The notes under the pieces: model-generated
Told to the model about the DNA's origin: nothing
Databases searched by the model: none
What the model saw: the letters and a program-made list of their open reading frames with translations, nothing else
Origin: JBPCIX01 sp051005875
GTDB taxonomy: Bacteria; Actinomycetota; CADDZG01; JAHWKV01
Assembly: GCA_051005875.1 (NCBI GenBank)
Contig: JBPCIX010000021.1
Location: 1 to 64,000, forward strand
Direction of reading: 5' to 3'
DNA length: 64,000 nucleotides
In this document: piece by piece, positions 52,368 to 61,169 of the stretch
How positions within the stretch are numbered: position 1 is the first letter of the stretch
How the letters are laid out: every line of letters begins with the position of its first letter
Position numbers and translations under genes: made by a program

Positions 52368-53294
52368 CTAGATCCATTTCTTCCAACGGAAGTACCACAG
52401 CTGGCCGACGGTGGTAATGAGAATTATTGCCCAAGAGAAGGCATAGCCGGTCACCCAGTGCAGCTCCGGCATGTGGTCGAAGTTCTGCCCGTACACCCCC
52501 ACGATGAAGGTGGGCACGAGCAGGAGCGAGGCGACAACCGTCAGCCGCTTCATCACCTCATTTTGTTCGTGGGCGACCTTAGCCTGGTGGTAATCACGGA
52601 CTCCGGAAATGAGGTCGCGGGCAAGTTCAAGGCCCTCGCCAGCTCTCAGCAGCTTGTCGAAGGCGTCGCCGAAGTGCAGCTCAGTCTCCCTGGGGAACAG
52701 GTCTCCACTCTCCAACTCGACTCTGTCGTCAAGGACTCTGCGGGCGGCGTCTCGGGTCGGGCCCAGCGTCCGGCGGATCTGAAGAAGGTCGTGCCTAAGT
52801 TCAGACAGTCGTCGGCGCACCTGCTGGTGTGACCACTGCTCGACGTGGTCCTCCAACTCATCGATTTCATCTTGAACAGAATCGATTAGGTCCAAAAATC
52901 CTTCCGCCACCGCATCGACAACCAGGTGAGCGGCCATGCCCGGCGAGCCATTCGCCCGAGACGACTCACGGACCGAGCTGAGGTCCAAAGGATCGCCGTT
53001 GGGCGGAGTCTTGCGCACTGTAAGAATGAGGTCCACATCCAGAATCAGGTCTACCTCCTGGTAATAGACGCGGTCCTCTTCAACCACGGCCACCGGCAGA
53101 AGCAAAATTCCGAATGCGTATGACCCATGGGTTTCCAGTTTGGGGCGCGGCTCGTCGCCCTCAGCCGGCTTGCTGAGCAGGGTTGCCAGAGCATTGGGAT
53201 GAAGCTCGTGCGGCCATGCCTCGCGAAGAGCCGCCTCGTCGGGGTCGAGCAGGTCGATCCACCGAGATTTCGATTCCGCCATCGATTCCGCCAT
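52368..53294 (-). CDS. CorA-family magnesium/metal transporter
   Basis: ATG 53294 (after AAGGTAGG) is preferred to an upstream frame opening at 53372. About 308 residues, cytoplasmic alpha/beta domain and two C-terminal membrane helices. The pore motif is YGQNFDHMPEL, where canonical CorA has YGMNF, so Gln replaces the GMN Met; a functional difference is possible. Divergent from terC. Confidence 0.88.
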   Translation of the reverse strand: MAESMAESKSRWIDLLDPDEAALREAWPHELHPNALATLLSKPAEGDEPRPKLETHGSYAFGILLLPVAVVEEDRVYYQEVDLILDVDLILTVRKTPPNGDPLDLSSVRESSRANGSPGMAAHLVVDAVAEGFLDLIDSVQDEIDELEDHVEQWSHQQVRRRLSELRHDLLQIRRTLGPTRDAARRVLDDRVELESGDLFPRETELHFGDAFDKLLRAGEGLELARDLISGVRDYHQAKVAHEQNEVMKRLTVVASLLLVPTFIVGVYGQNFDHMPELHWVTGYAFSWAIILITTVGQLWYFRWKKWI

Positions 53295-53394
53295 GACGCC
53301 TACCTTACGACAGGCAGCTGTAGGCGGAATCGGGTACCGTCTTTTTCGTCGCATACCATTTACCTCTACCAACTAGTGCGCTAGGAGATTTAAG

Positions 53395-54159
53395 CTGGAG
53401 TTTCTCTCGGACCCAGACATTTGGATCGGCTTCTTCACCCTGTTGGCGCTTGAAATCGTCCTCGGCATCGACAACGTCGTGTTTATTTCGATCCTTGCCG
53501 GGAAACTGCCCCAGGCACAGCAGGGGCGGGCACGAACGGTCGGACTCAGCCTGGCGCTTATCACGCGCCTGCTGCTCCTTCTGTCTCTTTCCTGGGTGAT
53601 AGGGCTCACCGAACCGTTGTTCACTATTTTCGGACAGGAACTTTCAGGCCGGGACCTCATCCTCATCCTGGGAGGCTTGTTCTTGCTCGGCAAGAGCACC
53701 TACGAGATTCATGATCGCCTGGAAGGCGAGACGGGGCACGCGACCAAGAGCGCCGCCGCGTCATTTGGGGGCGTGATCGTTCAGATCCTTATTCTCGACA
53801 TGGTCTTCTCGCTCGACTCGGTGATCACCGCGGTGGGTATGGTTGACGAGCTGGGTGTGATGGTAGCGGCGGTCGTGGTGGCCGTCGGCGTCATGCTGCT
53901 GGCGGCGGGCGCAATTAGCAAGTTTGTGGACGGCCACCCGACGGTCAAGATGCTGGCGCTCAGCTTTCTATTGCTGATCGGCCTCGCCCTGCTGGCCGAC
54001 GGGTTCGAAAGGCATATCCCCAAGGGCTACATCTACTTTGCAATGAGTTTTTCGCTCTTCGTTGAGTTGCTGAACCTGCGAATCCGCTCAAAACGAGCCG
54101 ACCCAGTGCACCTTCACAGCCGGTACGAAGGCCCGGAAGAAGTCCCGCCCAGCCACTAG
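53395..54159 (+). CDS. TerC-family membrane protein
   Basis: About 254 residues. I chose CTG 53395 because AGGAG (53383-53387) sits 7 bases upstream and the conserved N-terminus (LEFLSDPDIWIGFFT) starts there; the frame otherwise begins only at TTG 53443, losing the conserved beginning. Helices with LGIDNV, LILDMVFSLDSVITAVGM carry the acidic ion-binding residues of the family. Associated with tellurium resistance and metal (Mn) export by family knowledge. Confidence 0.85.
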   Translation: MEFLSDPDIWIGFFTLLALEIVLGIDNVVFISILAGKLPQAQQGRARTVGLSLALITRLLLLLSLSWVIGLTEPLFTIFGQELSGRDLILILGGLFLLGKSTYEIHDRLEGETGHATKSAAASFGGVIVQILILDMVFSLDSVITAVGMVDELGVMVAAVVVAVGVMLLAAGAISKFVDGHPTVKMLALSFLLLIGLALLADGFERHIPKGYIYFAMSFSLFVELLNLRIRSKRADPVHLHSRYEGPEEVPPSH

Positions 54160-54336
54160 TTTCTGATTAGGTTCCAAGCCGCGCCAGGGTGAGTTCGTCA
54201 ACGTAGGAGTGAATGCCCGACTTTTCCCAGAATGTTGCGGATGTGCACTTTTCCGTGGTCAAGAAATTCTTTGAAATTTTGCCGGGACGGCCCTCGATTG
54301 GGCACTTTTGTCGGTCCCTCTCTTTAGAATTTAGTT

Positions 54337-55533
54337 ATGTTGAATTCCGTAAATGAACTGGAAGATTCAGCCCTCGCCGGCGCAATTGCGGCTGAAATTG
54401 AGGAGTTTGCAGGCAGGATCGACTACGAAATCCTTGAGCCCAACTACGCCGAGCGCCTAGTCGAGACCTTTGCCAAAATCGAACACATAGCGGCCCATGT
54501 AAAGGCAATGGCAGCCCGGCGTGTCGAGAGCACAGGCGCTTGGCGGCTTCAGGGATACAGGACCCCCGGTCAATGGATGGCACGCAAGGCCGGCATATCG
54601 GTCCCCCAAGCCGAAAGAGTCCTGGAAACAGCCAAGCTGCTGGAAGAGCTTCCTAAAACCGAGCAGGCTGTGCGGGAAGGCAAGCTGTCTGAAGTTCAAG
54701 CGGGCCACATTGCTCAAGCAGCCAAAGCCAGCCCATCGTCTGAGTCCGACCTTCTTGAAGCAGCAAAGACTGAAGGAGTGGGTCAGCTAAAGGATCGCTG
54801 CGCCAAGGTGAAGGCAGCCGCTTTGGCTGATGACGTGGCCCGCCATAACGCTGTTCACAAGTCCCGTTACCTCAGACACTGGACCGATCAGATGGGAGCT
54901 TTTCGCCTTGAAGCCAAGATGACCCCTGAGGCGGGAGCGATAGTTCTTGCAGCATTGGAGCCCCATAAGCAGCGCCTGTTTCGTGAAGCGAAAAAAGCAG
55001 GCCCGAAGGAGTCCTACGATGCGTGTGCCGTAGATGCACTCCTGTCGATATCCGAGCACTCTCGCCAATGCACCCAGGAGGGCAAAGCCCTTGGCCCCGG
55101 AACCATGGTTCACGTACGGGTGGATCACTCAGCTTTAGTAAGAGGCCGCCTTAAGCCCGGGGAAGTTTGTGAGATACCAGGAATTGGTCCTATCCCTGTA
55201 GCCACCGCCCAGGCAATGGCCGGCGACGCCTTTTTGGCAGCTGTACTGACCGATGGGGCGGATGTGCAGTCGGTAACCCATATGGGCCGCAATATCCCTT
55301 CACGGTTCTACACCGCTCTCAGGGAACGAGACCCCTGTTGCGTTGTTCCCGGATGCGGAAACAGAAACGATCTTCAGATTGATCACAACCAACCGGTCTA
55401 CCAACAAGGCCCCACAAAGATGGACAACTTAGCCAGACTCTGCCGATGGCATCACCATCTTAAAACTTATTATCGGTACCAGCTTTCGGGGAAGCCGGGG
55501 GCATGGGAGTGGAATCCACCCGATCGGATTTAG
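54337..55533 (+). CDS. 13E12-type DUF222/HNH endonuclease, intact copy
   Basis: 398 residues: DUF222 domain to about 290, then HNH core CVVPGCG, LQIDHNQPV, NLARLCRWHH. It is homologous to the frameshifted copy at 7668-8911 through its whole length, including ETAKLLEELPKTEQAVREGK. Unlike that copy it is open throughout. 13E12 genes are multicopy in several actinobacteria; their role (repetitive element, homing nuclease) is not established. A homologous antitoxin/PIN pair follows 78 bases later. Confidence 0.92.
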   Translation: MLNSVNELEDSALAGAIAAEIEEFAGRIDYEILEPNYAERLVETFAKIEHIAAHVKAMAARRVESTGAWRLQGYRTPGQWMARKAGISVPQAERVLETAKLLEELPKTEQAVREGKLSEVQAGHIAQAAKASPSSESDLLEAAKTEGVGQLKDRCAKVKAAALADDVARHNAVHKSRYLRHWTDQMGAFRLEAKMTPEAGAIVLAALEPHKQRLFREAKKAGPKESYDACAVDALLSISEHSRQCTQEGKALGPGTMVHVRVDHSALVRGRLKPGEVCEIPGIGPIPVATAQAMAGDAFLAAVLTDGADVQSVTHMGRNIPSRFYTALRERDPCCVVPGCGNRNDLQIDHNQPVYQQGPTKMDNLARLCRWHHHLKTYYRYQLSGKPGAWEWNPPDRI

Positions 55534-55611
55534 ACAGACTCGGGCCGTCGCACAATTAGCCGAACATCGCGAACCAAGTTTGTGGACGTAGCCGCTAGGC
55601 GGGAAAAGGGT

Positions 55612-55857
55612 ATGATGATGGGTATGATAAAGAAATCCAAGATCGCAATCACGCTTCCCCCTCATCTGGTCGCCCAGGCCAATTTGGCCGTCAAAGATGG
55701 ACGGGCCAGGAGCGTGAGCGCCTACGTCGCTGATGCGCTCTCCGAAAAGGTCAAGCTCGACACTCTGGATCGGATGTTGTCCGAAATGCTCGAAGAAACC
55801 GGGGGGCCGCTCACCGACGACGAAAAGCAACGGGCCGACAGGATTTTAGGACGGTGA
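55612..55857 (+). CDS. Antitoxin partner of the second PIN pair
   Basis: About 81 residues from ATG 55612 (GAAAAGG upstream); a GTG at 55582 is an alternative. N-terminal ribbon-helix-helix (KKSKIAITLPPHLVAQANLAV, SVSAYVADAL) and acidic C-terminus ending in a stop. Similar to the 3136-3393 antitoxin in layout and in the SVS-x(1-2)-V turn. Stop overlaps the toxin GTG start. Confidence 0.75.
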   Translation: MMMGMIKKSKIAITLPPHLVAQANLAVKDGRARSVSAYVADALSEKVKLDTLDRMLSEMLEETGGPLTDDEKQRADRILGR

Positions 55858-56231
55858 AGGGCGCCACATTTGATTCAGGGGCCCTCATTGCCTTCGAGCG
55901 CAACGACCGGGCGGTGGTTGCCGTCGTGGCAAGGGCCTGCGAGGCGGGCGACCTTTTGGCGGTGCCGGCCGGAGTTGTTGCCCAGGTATGGCGAGACGGA
56001 AGGCGTCAAGCCCGGCTGGCCAAGCTTCTGCGTTCTTCGTGCATAAAGGTCATACCCCTGGACGATGAACAGGCACGAGCGGTCGGGCAGCTTTGTGGCG
56101 TTTCGGGGACCGAAGACATCGTTGACGCCTCCGTCGCCTTCTGTGCCCGGCAAAAGGGCCAAACGGTTCTAACGAGCGATGCCGAGGACATTCGCCGGAT
56201 AGACCCAACTCTGAACGTCATTCCGATCTAA
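55854..56231 (+). CDS. PIN-domain toxin (VapC-like), second copy
   Basis: 125 residues with Asp at the N-terminus (KGATFDSGALIAFE), RQARLAKLL, SGTEDIVDASVAFC and TSDAEDI motifs, matching the 2759-3139 protein almost motif for motif. GTG 55854 overlaps the antitoxin stop as GTGA, as in the first pair. Predicted ribonuclease; target unknown. Confidence 0.82.
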   Translation: MKGATFDSGALIAFERNDRAVVAVVARACEAGDLLAVPAGVVAQVWRDGRRQARLAKLLRSSCIKVIPLDDEQARAVGQLCGVSGTEDIVDASVAFCARQKGQTVLTSDAEDIRRIDPTLNVIPI

Positions 56232-56346
56232 GGAAGCGTATTTACGGAAGGGGGACGGCGTCGGCCACCATCACTGTGATTTTGCCGTAGTGCACCCGTT
56301 AGGCTGGTGGAATGCCTAATCGTTTTGGTCCACACGTGGGATCCAG

Positions 56347-57621
56347 GTGACTGATAGCCAAATTCAACTGACCACAACCGATGCGGCCGATACAAGACCC
56401 CACCTGGTGATCGTTGGTGGGGGCTTTGGTGGCCTATATGCAGCGCGGGCCTTGGCCGGTACACCGCTGCGCATCTCTTTGGTGGACCGGCAGAATTACC
56501 ACCTGTTCCAACCCTTGCTTTACCAGGTGGCTACCGCGCTGCTCAGCCCGTCGGACATCGCAAGTCCCATCCGACAGATCGTTCGGCGGCAACGCAACGT
56601 GCGCTCCTTTCTGGGCGAGGTCGTCGATGTCAAGCCGGATGCCAAGCAGGTCATCCTTGAGGATGGAGTCATGGACTTCGATTATTTGATTGTGGCGACG
56701 GGCTCGACCCACGCCTATTTTGGCCACGATGAATGGGCGCAGTTCGCGCCGGGCCTGAAAACAGTGGAAGATGCTTTGAGAATCCGCCACAGGATCCTGC
56801 ATTCTTACGAGGCCGCCGAGAAAAAGAGTGACTACCCCGGCAGCCGCCCGTTGCTAACTTATGTGATCGTCGGGGGAGGACCGACAGGGGTGGAGTTGGC
56901 CGGGGCCCTATCGGACCTGGCAGATGCGATTTCCCAGGATTTTCGGCACGTAAACCGAGATTTGGTGCGGGTCGTCTTGGTCGAGGCCGGCGAGCGAATC
57001 TTGCCGGGGTTTCCGCTGGCGTCGTCCAACTGGGCCAAGGCCCGGCTTACCCAGCGCCGAGTGGAAGTTCGGACCGGAGCGAGCGTGACCAGCATCGACG
57101 GGAAGGGCGTAATGATTGGCGATGACCGAATCGAGACGCAGAATGTTGTTTGGGCCGCAGGGGTAAGCGCCTCGCCGCTTGGGCGGGCATTGGCAGCGCC
57201 TCTCGATGGGGCCGGCCGGGTTTTGGTCGGCGAAGACCTGACGGCGCCCGGTCACCCGAACATCTTCGTTGTCGGCGATTTGGCCGTAGTCTTCAATGAC
57301 GGGGCCCAGGTACCAGGCGTGGCGACGGCCGCGATCCAGCAAGGCCAGGCTGCCGCCGCCAATATCATCCGGACTCTCGAGGGCTGGCCGACCCAGCCTT
57401 TCATTTACAAGGACAAAGGAATACTGGCCACCATCAGCCGGAGAAATGCAGTGGCCGTATTTCCTAAATTTCAGCTAACCGGTTTCCCGGCAAAGTTGGT
57501 ATGGCTCGTGGTGCACATCTACTTTTTGATTGGTTTTAGGAACCGACTGATAGTCATGATCCAATGGTTTTGGGCTTCGGCTACGCGCCAGCGCGGCGCA
57601 AGGCTAATAACCGAAAAGTAA
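56347..57621 (+). CDS. ndh: Type II NADH dehydrogenase (NDH-2)
   Basis: Single-subunit flavoprotein passing electrons from NADH to quinone without proton pumping. GTG 56347; FAD motif VIVGGGFGGLYAARAL near 22 and NAD motif VIVGGGPTGVELAGALSDL near 175, then FVVGDLA. C-terminal amphipathic helices dock to the membrane. 424 residues is normal. Confidence 0.93.
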   Translation: MTDSQIQLTTTDAADTRPHLVIVGGGFGGLYAARALAGTPLRISLVDRQNYHLFQPLLYQVATALLSPSDIASPIRQIVRRQRNVRSFLGEVVDVKPDAKQVILEDGVMDFDYLIVATGSTHAYFGHDEWAQFAPGLKTVEDALRIRHRILHSYEAAEKKSDYPGSRPLLTYVIVGGGPTGVELAGALSDLADAISQDFRHVNRDLVRVVLVEAGERILPGFPLASSNWAKARLTQRRVEVRTGASVTSIDGKGVMIGDDRIETQNVVWAAGVSASPLGRALAAPLDGAGRVLVGEDLTAPGHPNIFVVGDLAVVFNDGAQVPGVATAAIQQGQAAAANIIRTLEGWPTQPFIYKDKGILATISRRNAVAVFPKFQLTGFPAKLVWLVVHIYFLIGFRNRLIVMIQWFWASATRQRGARLITEK

Positions 57622-57896
57622 GATTCGCCGGGCGACCCGGCCTGCAGGTTCTTGCTTAGCGTCATGGCACTAACCGAGGATCCTCAATCCGGCCAGAACC
57701 AAAAAGACAAGCGGGAAACTTGCTTGCATAGCGGCCCTTCGAATCATTAGTAGTGGCTACATCACTGGTAGTTCTAGTGCTGGGAATGCTCTGGTCGGGC
57801 CTTAACCTGCGGGACTACTACTCGCACCTCACGGTCGCCTACGGCGCCGGCGCGTCTACAATTAATCTGAACATCGCGGACCATCTGGAGGACGAC

Positions 57897-58166
57897 ATGT
57901 GCCGGAATATCAGAACTCTTTTTAACTTCGACCCGCCTGCCACCGACGAGGAGATTGAAAACGCCTCGCTGCAATTTGTCAGAAAAATCTCGGGTTCAAG
58001 CAAGCCTTCGAAAGTCAACGAAGCCCCATTCAATCAAGCCGTGGCCGAGGTCTCTGTCGCGGCCCGCAGGCTGCTGGATTCCTTGGTGACAAACGCCGAG
58101 CCGCGCGATCGCGAAGTTGAAGCAGCCCGAGCTCGAGCCAGATCAGCGGAAAGGTTCGGCACCTAG
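57897..58166 (+). CDS. DUF2277 protein
   Basis: 89 residues from ATG 57897, with GGAGG eight bases upstream. The MCRNIRTLFNFDPPATDEEI opening and KPSKVNEAPFNQAV block are the DUF2277 signature. The same frame is open upstream but without a start signal. Function unknown; family widely conserved. The next gene starts two bases after the stop. Confidence 0.88.
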   Translation: MCRNIRTLFNFDPPATDEEIENASLQFVRKISGSSKPSKVNEAPFNQAVAEVSVAARRLLDSLVTNAEPRDREVEAARARARSAERFGT

Positions 58167-58167
58167 G

Positions 58168-59637
58168 GTGGATATCAGCAGGCGTACCTTTGAGGGTCTG
58201 CGCGAGTTAGACAAGCTACTTTTCAAGAAGGTCTCGCGCACCCGAATACCGATGGTGGACAAGACCCTGCTTCCACTTTCCCGCGTGGCGAACAAGTCGG
58301 TTTTGTGGATGATGTTGGCCGCTGCATTAGCTGCTTGGGGTGGGCGATTTCACCGAAGGGCGGCGATGCGCGGGGTTATGGCTGTTGCTGCTACCTCGGC
58401 AATCGCCAATATCCCAATAAAGATGATCGCGCGGCGTGCTCGACCGGCCGGCAATCTGGTTCCCAAAACAAGACGCCTGAGGAATGTACCCACCTCGTAT
58501 TCGTTTCCTTCTGGCCATGCCGCGTCCGCTGCGGCGTTTGCGACCGGGGCCGGCTTGGAATCGCCGGTGTTGGCCGCTCCACTGGGTTTGCTTGCTGCAG
58601 CCGTGGGATATTCACGGGTCCACACAGGAGTTCACTACCCTAGCGACGTGATCGCGGGGGCGGCGATAGGGGCTGGGGTCGGCTTGGTCACCCGCAAGTT
58701 CTGGCCGATGGCCCTTCGCGAGCCGGCGAGGCTGCGCGGTGTCCTGACTCCAATTGAGGCCGAACCGAGACAACGAGGCGAGGGGACGGTCATTGTCGTC
58801 AATCCTTCGGCGGGGCCGGCTCTTTCAGCGAACCCCTCGGACGAACTGCGCGAAAAGCTGCCCGAAGCCGAGGTCATCGAAGCCGCCGAGGGCGAAGAGC
58901 TGCTGCCGCTGCTTCGGAAGGCCTCTCGCGAGGCCGATGTGGTGGGAGTGGCAGGCGGTGATGGCACTGTGGGGGCTGCGGCGGACGCTGCCATCAAAGC
59001 CGGCAAGCCGTTGATGGTTGTCCCTTCGGGCACCCTTAATCACCTCGGCCGGGATCTGGGCCTGTTCTCAGTCGACGACGCAGTAACTGCAGTTCAGCGG
59101 GGCGAAATCGCCGCGGTAGACGCAGCAACCATAGACGGAAAACTTTTTCTGAACACTGCTAGTTTTGGAGCCTATTCGGAACTGGTCGATGCCCGCGAAA
59201 AGCTGGAGTCCAAAATAGGAAAGTGGCCTGCCCTGTTGATGGCGCTGGTCAAAGTGCTAAGAACCTCGGAACCTTTGGACGTTGAGGTCAACGGCCGCTC
59301 TCGAAAGATCTGGATGATCTTCATCGGCAATTGCCGATATCAGCCGAGCGGGTTCGCGCCGAGTCGGCGCGAAAGAATGGACGACGGGCTGCTCGATGTG
59401 AGGCTTGTTGACGGAACCCAGCCGCGGGCTCGAATAAGACTTCTGGCGGCAGTTTTGACGGGCACACTTTCGAAAAGTGGGGTTTACGAACAGTGGACTG
59501 ATCGCAAGATAACAATCAAGTCTCGGCAGGGACCGCTCCGATTGGCCCGTGACGGCGAAACCTTTGACGGATCCAGCGAATTTGTAATCCAGAAAAAGGG
59601 CAAACCCCTTGCCGTCTACGCGCCATTAACCCCGTGA
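58168..59637 (+). CDS. PAP2 phosphatase fused to diacylglycerol-kinase-like domain
   Basis: About 489 residues from GTG 58168. The N-terminal PAP2 domain has KMIARRARP, SFPSGHAAS and SRVHTGVHYPSD catalytic motifs inside several hydrophobic helices. The C-terminal half is a lipid kinase fold with VAGGDGTVG and PSGTLNHLGRDLG. Such fusions interconvert lipid phosphates (phosphatase plus kinase) and are typical of Actinobacteria. Lipid substrate unknown. Confidence 0.9.
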   Translation: MDISRRTFEGLRELDKLLFKKVSRTRIPMVDKTLLPLSRVANKSVLWMMLAAALAAWGGRFHRRAAMRGVMAVAATSAIANIPIKMIARRARPAGNLVPKTRRLRNVPTSYSFPSGHAASAAAFATGAGLESPVLAAPLGLLAAAVGYSRVHTGVHYPSDVIAGAAIGAGVGLVTRKFWPMALREPARLRGVLTPIEAEPRQRGEGTVIVVNPSAGPALSANPSDELREKLPEAEVIEAAEGEELLPLLRKASREADVVGVAGGDGTVGAAADAAIKAGKPLMVVPSGTLNHLGRDLGLFSVDDAVTAVQRGEIAAVDAATIDGKLFLNTASFGAYSELVDAREKLESKIGKWPALLMALVKVLRTSEPLDVEVNGRSRKIWMIFIGNCRYQPSGFAPSRRERMDDGLLDVRLVDGTQPRARIRLLAAVLTGTLSKSGVYEQWTDRKITIKSRQGPLRLARDGETFDGSSEFVIQKKGKPLAVYAPLTP

Positions 59638-59645
59638 CCCATGAG

Positions 59646-60290
59646 CTACTCCTTGCTCAGGTATTTTCCCAACAGGAAGAACAAGGCGAAAAGCGCCGCT
59701 ACCCCGAACCCCGTAATTATCCAGGACGTTTTGGGGTCGTCGGGATTGAAGATGGTACCGAACACATACCCAGCGGCGATGACTTCACCGATTCCGGCAA
59801 GCGCGCCCAACCCATCCGCCGGTAGGAATTTTCTCGATTTCATGTCGGAAGACCCGGCGGCCGCTCCCACCAAGGCCGAAGGAAACGCTGCAAGCCTGCC
59901 TAAAAAGACGAGCTTGGGCCCTTTTTTCTTGAGAACTTTTTGCAGTTTGTGAATCTTTTCTGTCGGCAAGAGTCGACCTGCTACACCAGGCAGTTCACCC
60001 TTTTTGATTTCGGACGAATATAAGCGCCCGAGGTAGTAAAAGTGCCAGACTCCGAGGATGCTAAGCGGAATAGCGGCAAGGACGATTTGGAGCAAAAGGG
60101 CCGGGTCGGACTGCTTTTTGGCGAGAAACGCTCCGGCAAGAATCACTTCCTTAGTCGGGCGCATCAGCACCAGAAAAAGAAAATGGTCCTCATACAAAAA
60201 TTTGGCCAGCAGTATGGCGGCGATTCCGAGCAGGAGCCTGACTCCGGCCAGCCACAGAAGCATCTTCTTCAGGTTGTTAGTTTTGTCCAT
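59646..60290 (-). CDS. DedA/VTT-like membrane protein
   Basis: 214 residues, several membrane helices; FLGRLAAFPSALVGAAAGSS followed by SRKFLPADGLGALAG resembles the VTT core of DedA proteins, with weaker conservation than canonical DedA. Positioned next to two lipid-phosphate phosphatases, so a lipid-scrambling or carrier-recycling role is plausible (inference). Confidence 0.68.
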   Translation of the reverse strand: MDKTNNLKKMLLWLAGVRLLLGIAAILLAKFLYEDHFLFLVLMRPTKEVILAGAFLAKKQSDPALLLQIVLAAIPLSILGVWHFYYLGRLYSSEIKKGELPGVAGRLLPTEKIHKLQKVLKKKGPKLVFLGRLAAFPSALVGAAAGSSDMKSRKFLPADGLGALAGIGEVIAAGYVFGTIFNPDDPKTSWIITGFGVAALFALFFLLGKYLSKE

Positions 60291-60415
60291 TAAGAGCCCT
60301 AGTCGTCAAGTGCCAAGATAATACTTTCGAAAATTCTTCCGGCCTTTATCGCGGTCTTGATCCTGCTCAACGGTATCCCATTGACAAGAAATTCGTGTAA
60401 CACGATAATAGTGTC

Positions 60416-60655
60416 GTGAAGAACCTGACCATCACCCTGGATGAAGAGACTGTTCGATGGGCGCGCGTCGAAGCCGCCCGTCGAGAGGTCAGCGTTTCTG
60501 GACTCGTCCGAAACTTACTTCGCGATCACATGACAACCGAGCAAGGGTATGAAGCAGCGATGATCAGATACCTAGGCCGGCCGCCCGTGCCGCTTAAAAC
60601 CGGCGGCCCCTACCCCGGTCGCGACGATCTCCACGACCGTGCGAATTTTCGTTGA
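60416..60655 (+). CDS. vapB: VapB-like antitoxin
   Basis: 79 residues, GTG start. N-terminal ribbon-helix-helix: NLTITLDEETVRWARVEAAR, SVSGLVRNLLRDHM. The C-terminal tail (GGPYPGRDDLHDR) binds the toxin. Overlaps the toxin gene by 17 bases. The usual autorepressing antitoxin of a VapBC pair. Confidence 0.85.
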   Translation: MKNLTITLDEETVRWARVEAARREVSVSGLVRNLLRDHMTTEQGYEAAMIRYLGRPPVPLKTGGPYPGRDDLHDRANFR

Positions 60656-61082
60656 TTCAAACGTCCTTGTCTACGCCAAGGACTCGTCGGAGGCGACGAA
60701 ACAGGAACGGGCACTGGCCTGGGTTGAACACCTTTGGAGAAATCGATCCGGACGAATCAGCATCCAGGTCCTCGAAGAGTATTACGTGACGGTAACCAGC
60801 AAGCTCAAGCCGGGTATCGTTGCAAACCAGGCGCGAAGCGATGTCCGGGACCTCCTTGCTTGGCGGCCCCTGCCTGTCGACCACCTACTGGTGGAAAAGG
60901 CCTGGGCTTTCGAGGAACGTTTTCAGCTCTCTTTTTGGGATGCGCTCATCGTCTCGGCCGCCAAGCTAACGGATTGCGAGTTTCTCCTAACCGAAGACCT
61001 TCAGAGCGGACAAGATTTCGACGGCCTAACCATCGTCAACCCCTTCGAAGTTGCGCCAACCGAGATCTTCCGGCCGTCCTGA
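60639..61082 (+). CDS. vapC: VapC-like PIN ribonuclease toxin
   Basis: 147 residues. PIN-fold motifs: FVDSNVLVYAKD (Asp), QVLEEYYV (Glu), LSFWDALIV (Asp), LLTEDLQSGQ (Asp). A full VapC set, so probably active. GTG start overlaps vapB. Distinct in sequence from the two PIN pairs at 2.8 and 55.9 kb. Confidence 0.88.
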   Translation: MRIFVDSNVLVYAKDSSEATKQERALAWVEHLWRNRSGRISIQVLEEYYVTVTSKLKPGIVANQARSDVRDLLAWRPLPVDHLLVEKAWAFEERFQLSFWDALIVSAAKLTDCEFLLTEDLQSGQDFDGLTIVNPFEVAPTEIFRPS

Positions 61083-61169
61083 GCCGACGAACTGACCGGC
61101 CGGGAGCCCACTAGGCAGTTGCAATACCCGACTAGGCGAACTCGCTGGCGCAGTCGTAAAGTCTAGGAG

